From assembly GCA_964553885.1 (NCBI GenBank), contig CAZKLP010000002.1, positions 1 through 37,395 of the forward strand: a stretch of 37,395 nucleotides of DNA, written 5' to 3'. The notes beneath the pieces are model-generated. The model was not told the origin of the DNA and made no database searches. It was given only the letters and a program-made list of their open reading frames with translations. The position numbers and the translations under genes are program-made. Each line of letters starts with the position of its first letter. Position 1 is the first letter of the stretch. The stretch is from JACPHB01 sp964553885. GTDB taxonomy: Bacteria > Patescibacteriota > Minisyncoccia > UBA10092. Of the stretch, positions 36,750 through 37,395 are shown piece by piece.

Positions 36750-37395
36750 TTAGTGGTTGTAGTAGCCGTAATAGACCGGGTGCTGACCTTGGGCGACAAA
36801 CCGGTTAAAACAGATCATACCGTTTGACCGCTGTTCACACACCCGAACCACATGGCCTGGAGCCCGCCCGTAGGTGGGCATATACCCATAGCGATGGGAG
36901 TTGTTCTTCCAACCACCATTGCCATTAGCGAAAACATTGAACTGGAGGGTGAATCCACCCGCCGATCCAATGTTTCGCCCGGGAACCGGAGCGAAAGGCG
37001 CCTGGATAGGTTCCCGCGGAGTCGGAGTCGGTAGAGGATTAAACGTCGGTGGTGGCGGAACCGGACCGCAGAAGAAGTTGTCTGCCTCGGAGCAGGGCGT
37101 TACCGGTGATTGCATCTGCGGCTGAACAACCGGATCCGGTATCGGAGTCGGCTGTGGCTGGGCCTGCGGAGTTGGCGCCGGAGACGAGCCGCTTCCTTGG
37201 ATGTTGTAGTTGTAGATGGTCACCGGCGGTTCTGCCACTGCTGGCGCCGGTGGCGCTGGTGTCGGAGCTACCACCGGAGTGGCGGGAGCCACCTGCGGCT
37301 TGGGAGCCGCGGGGCGACGGGCCGGCTGTACTGGCTGAGCCTGCCCTGCAATGCGGGGCAGGACCACGCGCACGCCCCCGTGCGACACGAGAGCG
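36750..37395 (-). CDS. Proline-rich, GC-rich protein, 5'-partial at window edge
   Basis: At least 212 aa, with the frame open to the window end. Residues about 15-140 are Pro/Ala/Gln-rich (PAPTPQAQPQPTPIPDP), a wall-spanning or linker-like region. The C-terminal part is Gly/Asn/Tyr-rich with four Cys in two groups (PCSEADNFFCG and RVCEQRSNGMICF), likely extracellular with disulfides. The DNA is visibly much more GC-rich than neighbouring genes, with C/G-ending codons, suggesting recent acquisition or assembly of unrelated DNA. No family recognised. It faces rplC and breaks the usual rplC-rplD order. Confidence 0.7.
   Translation of the reverse strand, partial: ALVSHGGVRVVLPRIAGQAQPVQPARRPAAPKPQVAPATPVVAPTPAPPAPAVAEPPVTIYNYNIQGSGSSPAPTPQAQPQPTPIPDPVVQPQMQSPVTPCSEADNFFCGPVPPPPTFNPLPTPTPREPIQAPFAPVPGRNIGSAGGFTLQFNVFANGNGGWKNNSHRYGYMPTYGRAPGHVVRVCEQRSNGMICFNRFVAQGQHPVYYGYYNH

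Overview
The window looks like a scaffold from an ultra-small Candidate Phyla Radiation (Patescibacteria, Parcubacteria-like) bacterium. The gene set is AT-rich and housekeeping genes are short. Several housekeeping proteins carry odd in-frame insertions: S12 has an extra loop, and ValRS, TsaD and L3 carry low-complexity peptides. There are VirB2-like mini-pilins, a sortase and its surface protein, a PaaX/Cas2-like protein with no CRISPR array, and many housekeeping genes without a visible Shine-Dalgarno (SD) sequence. This taxonomic guess is inference from protein style. Three runs of N (100, 10 and 10 bases) mark scaffold joins.

Layout. 1-1.9 kb: a NusA reading frame whose left end reads as a DnaK C-terminal tail, then clpP. 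2.0-5.9 kb: a methyltransferase, a solute-binding protein, a pilin-lytic transglycosylase fusion and two small pilin-like proteins. 5.9-7.4 kb: a tyrosine-rich repetitive surface protein, a sortase and tRNA-Leu. 7.4-12.1 kb, minus strand: tRNA-Glu, tsaD, valS (with an in-frame UGA), prsW and hsp20. 12.1-18.6 kb: a proline-dehydrogenase-like membrane protein followed by PrkA kinase, a DUF444/YeaH-like VWA protein and a long SpoVR. 18.8-22.7 kb: a family 2 glycosyltransferase converging on recG. 22.7-26.6 kb: HicB-like antitoxin, four tRNAs and several lipoprotein, secreted or unknown genes. 26.6-28.2 kb: gpmI. 28.3-29.1 kb: a PaaX/Cas2-like gene bracketed by copies of a dyad repeat. 29.1-36.7 kb: the str operon (rpsL-rpsG-fusA), a 2.2-kb accessory insertion, then tuf-rpsJ-rplC. 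36.7 kb to the end: a GC-rich, proline-rich convergent gene running off the edge.

Two start-signal styles coexist. Many housekeeping genes have no SD, and several have a -10 box only 6-9 nt before the ATG, which suggests leaderless mRNAs. The accessory genes (PrkA module, lipoproteins, 225-aa and 68-aa unknowns) have clear GGAG/GGAGG SD sequences and longer leaders. The window therefore reads as a reduced housekeeping backbone with inserted accessory modules.

The most unusual structure is a repeat of about 80 bp. Its first part is a 38-nt dyad with arms TATCCGCA/TGCGGATA placed exactly 7 nt either side of a central CCTCGAGG. Copies flank the PaaX/Cas2-like gene on both sides, and a third, complete copy lies 4 kb away in the interrupted str operon. 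A second theme is dispersed palindromes and stop-free heptanucleotide repeats inserted in frame into essential genes.
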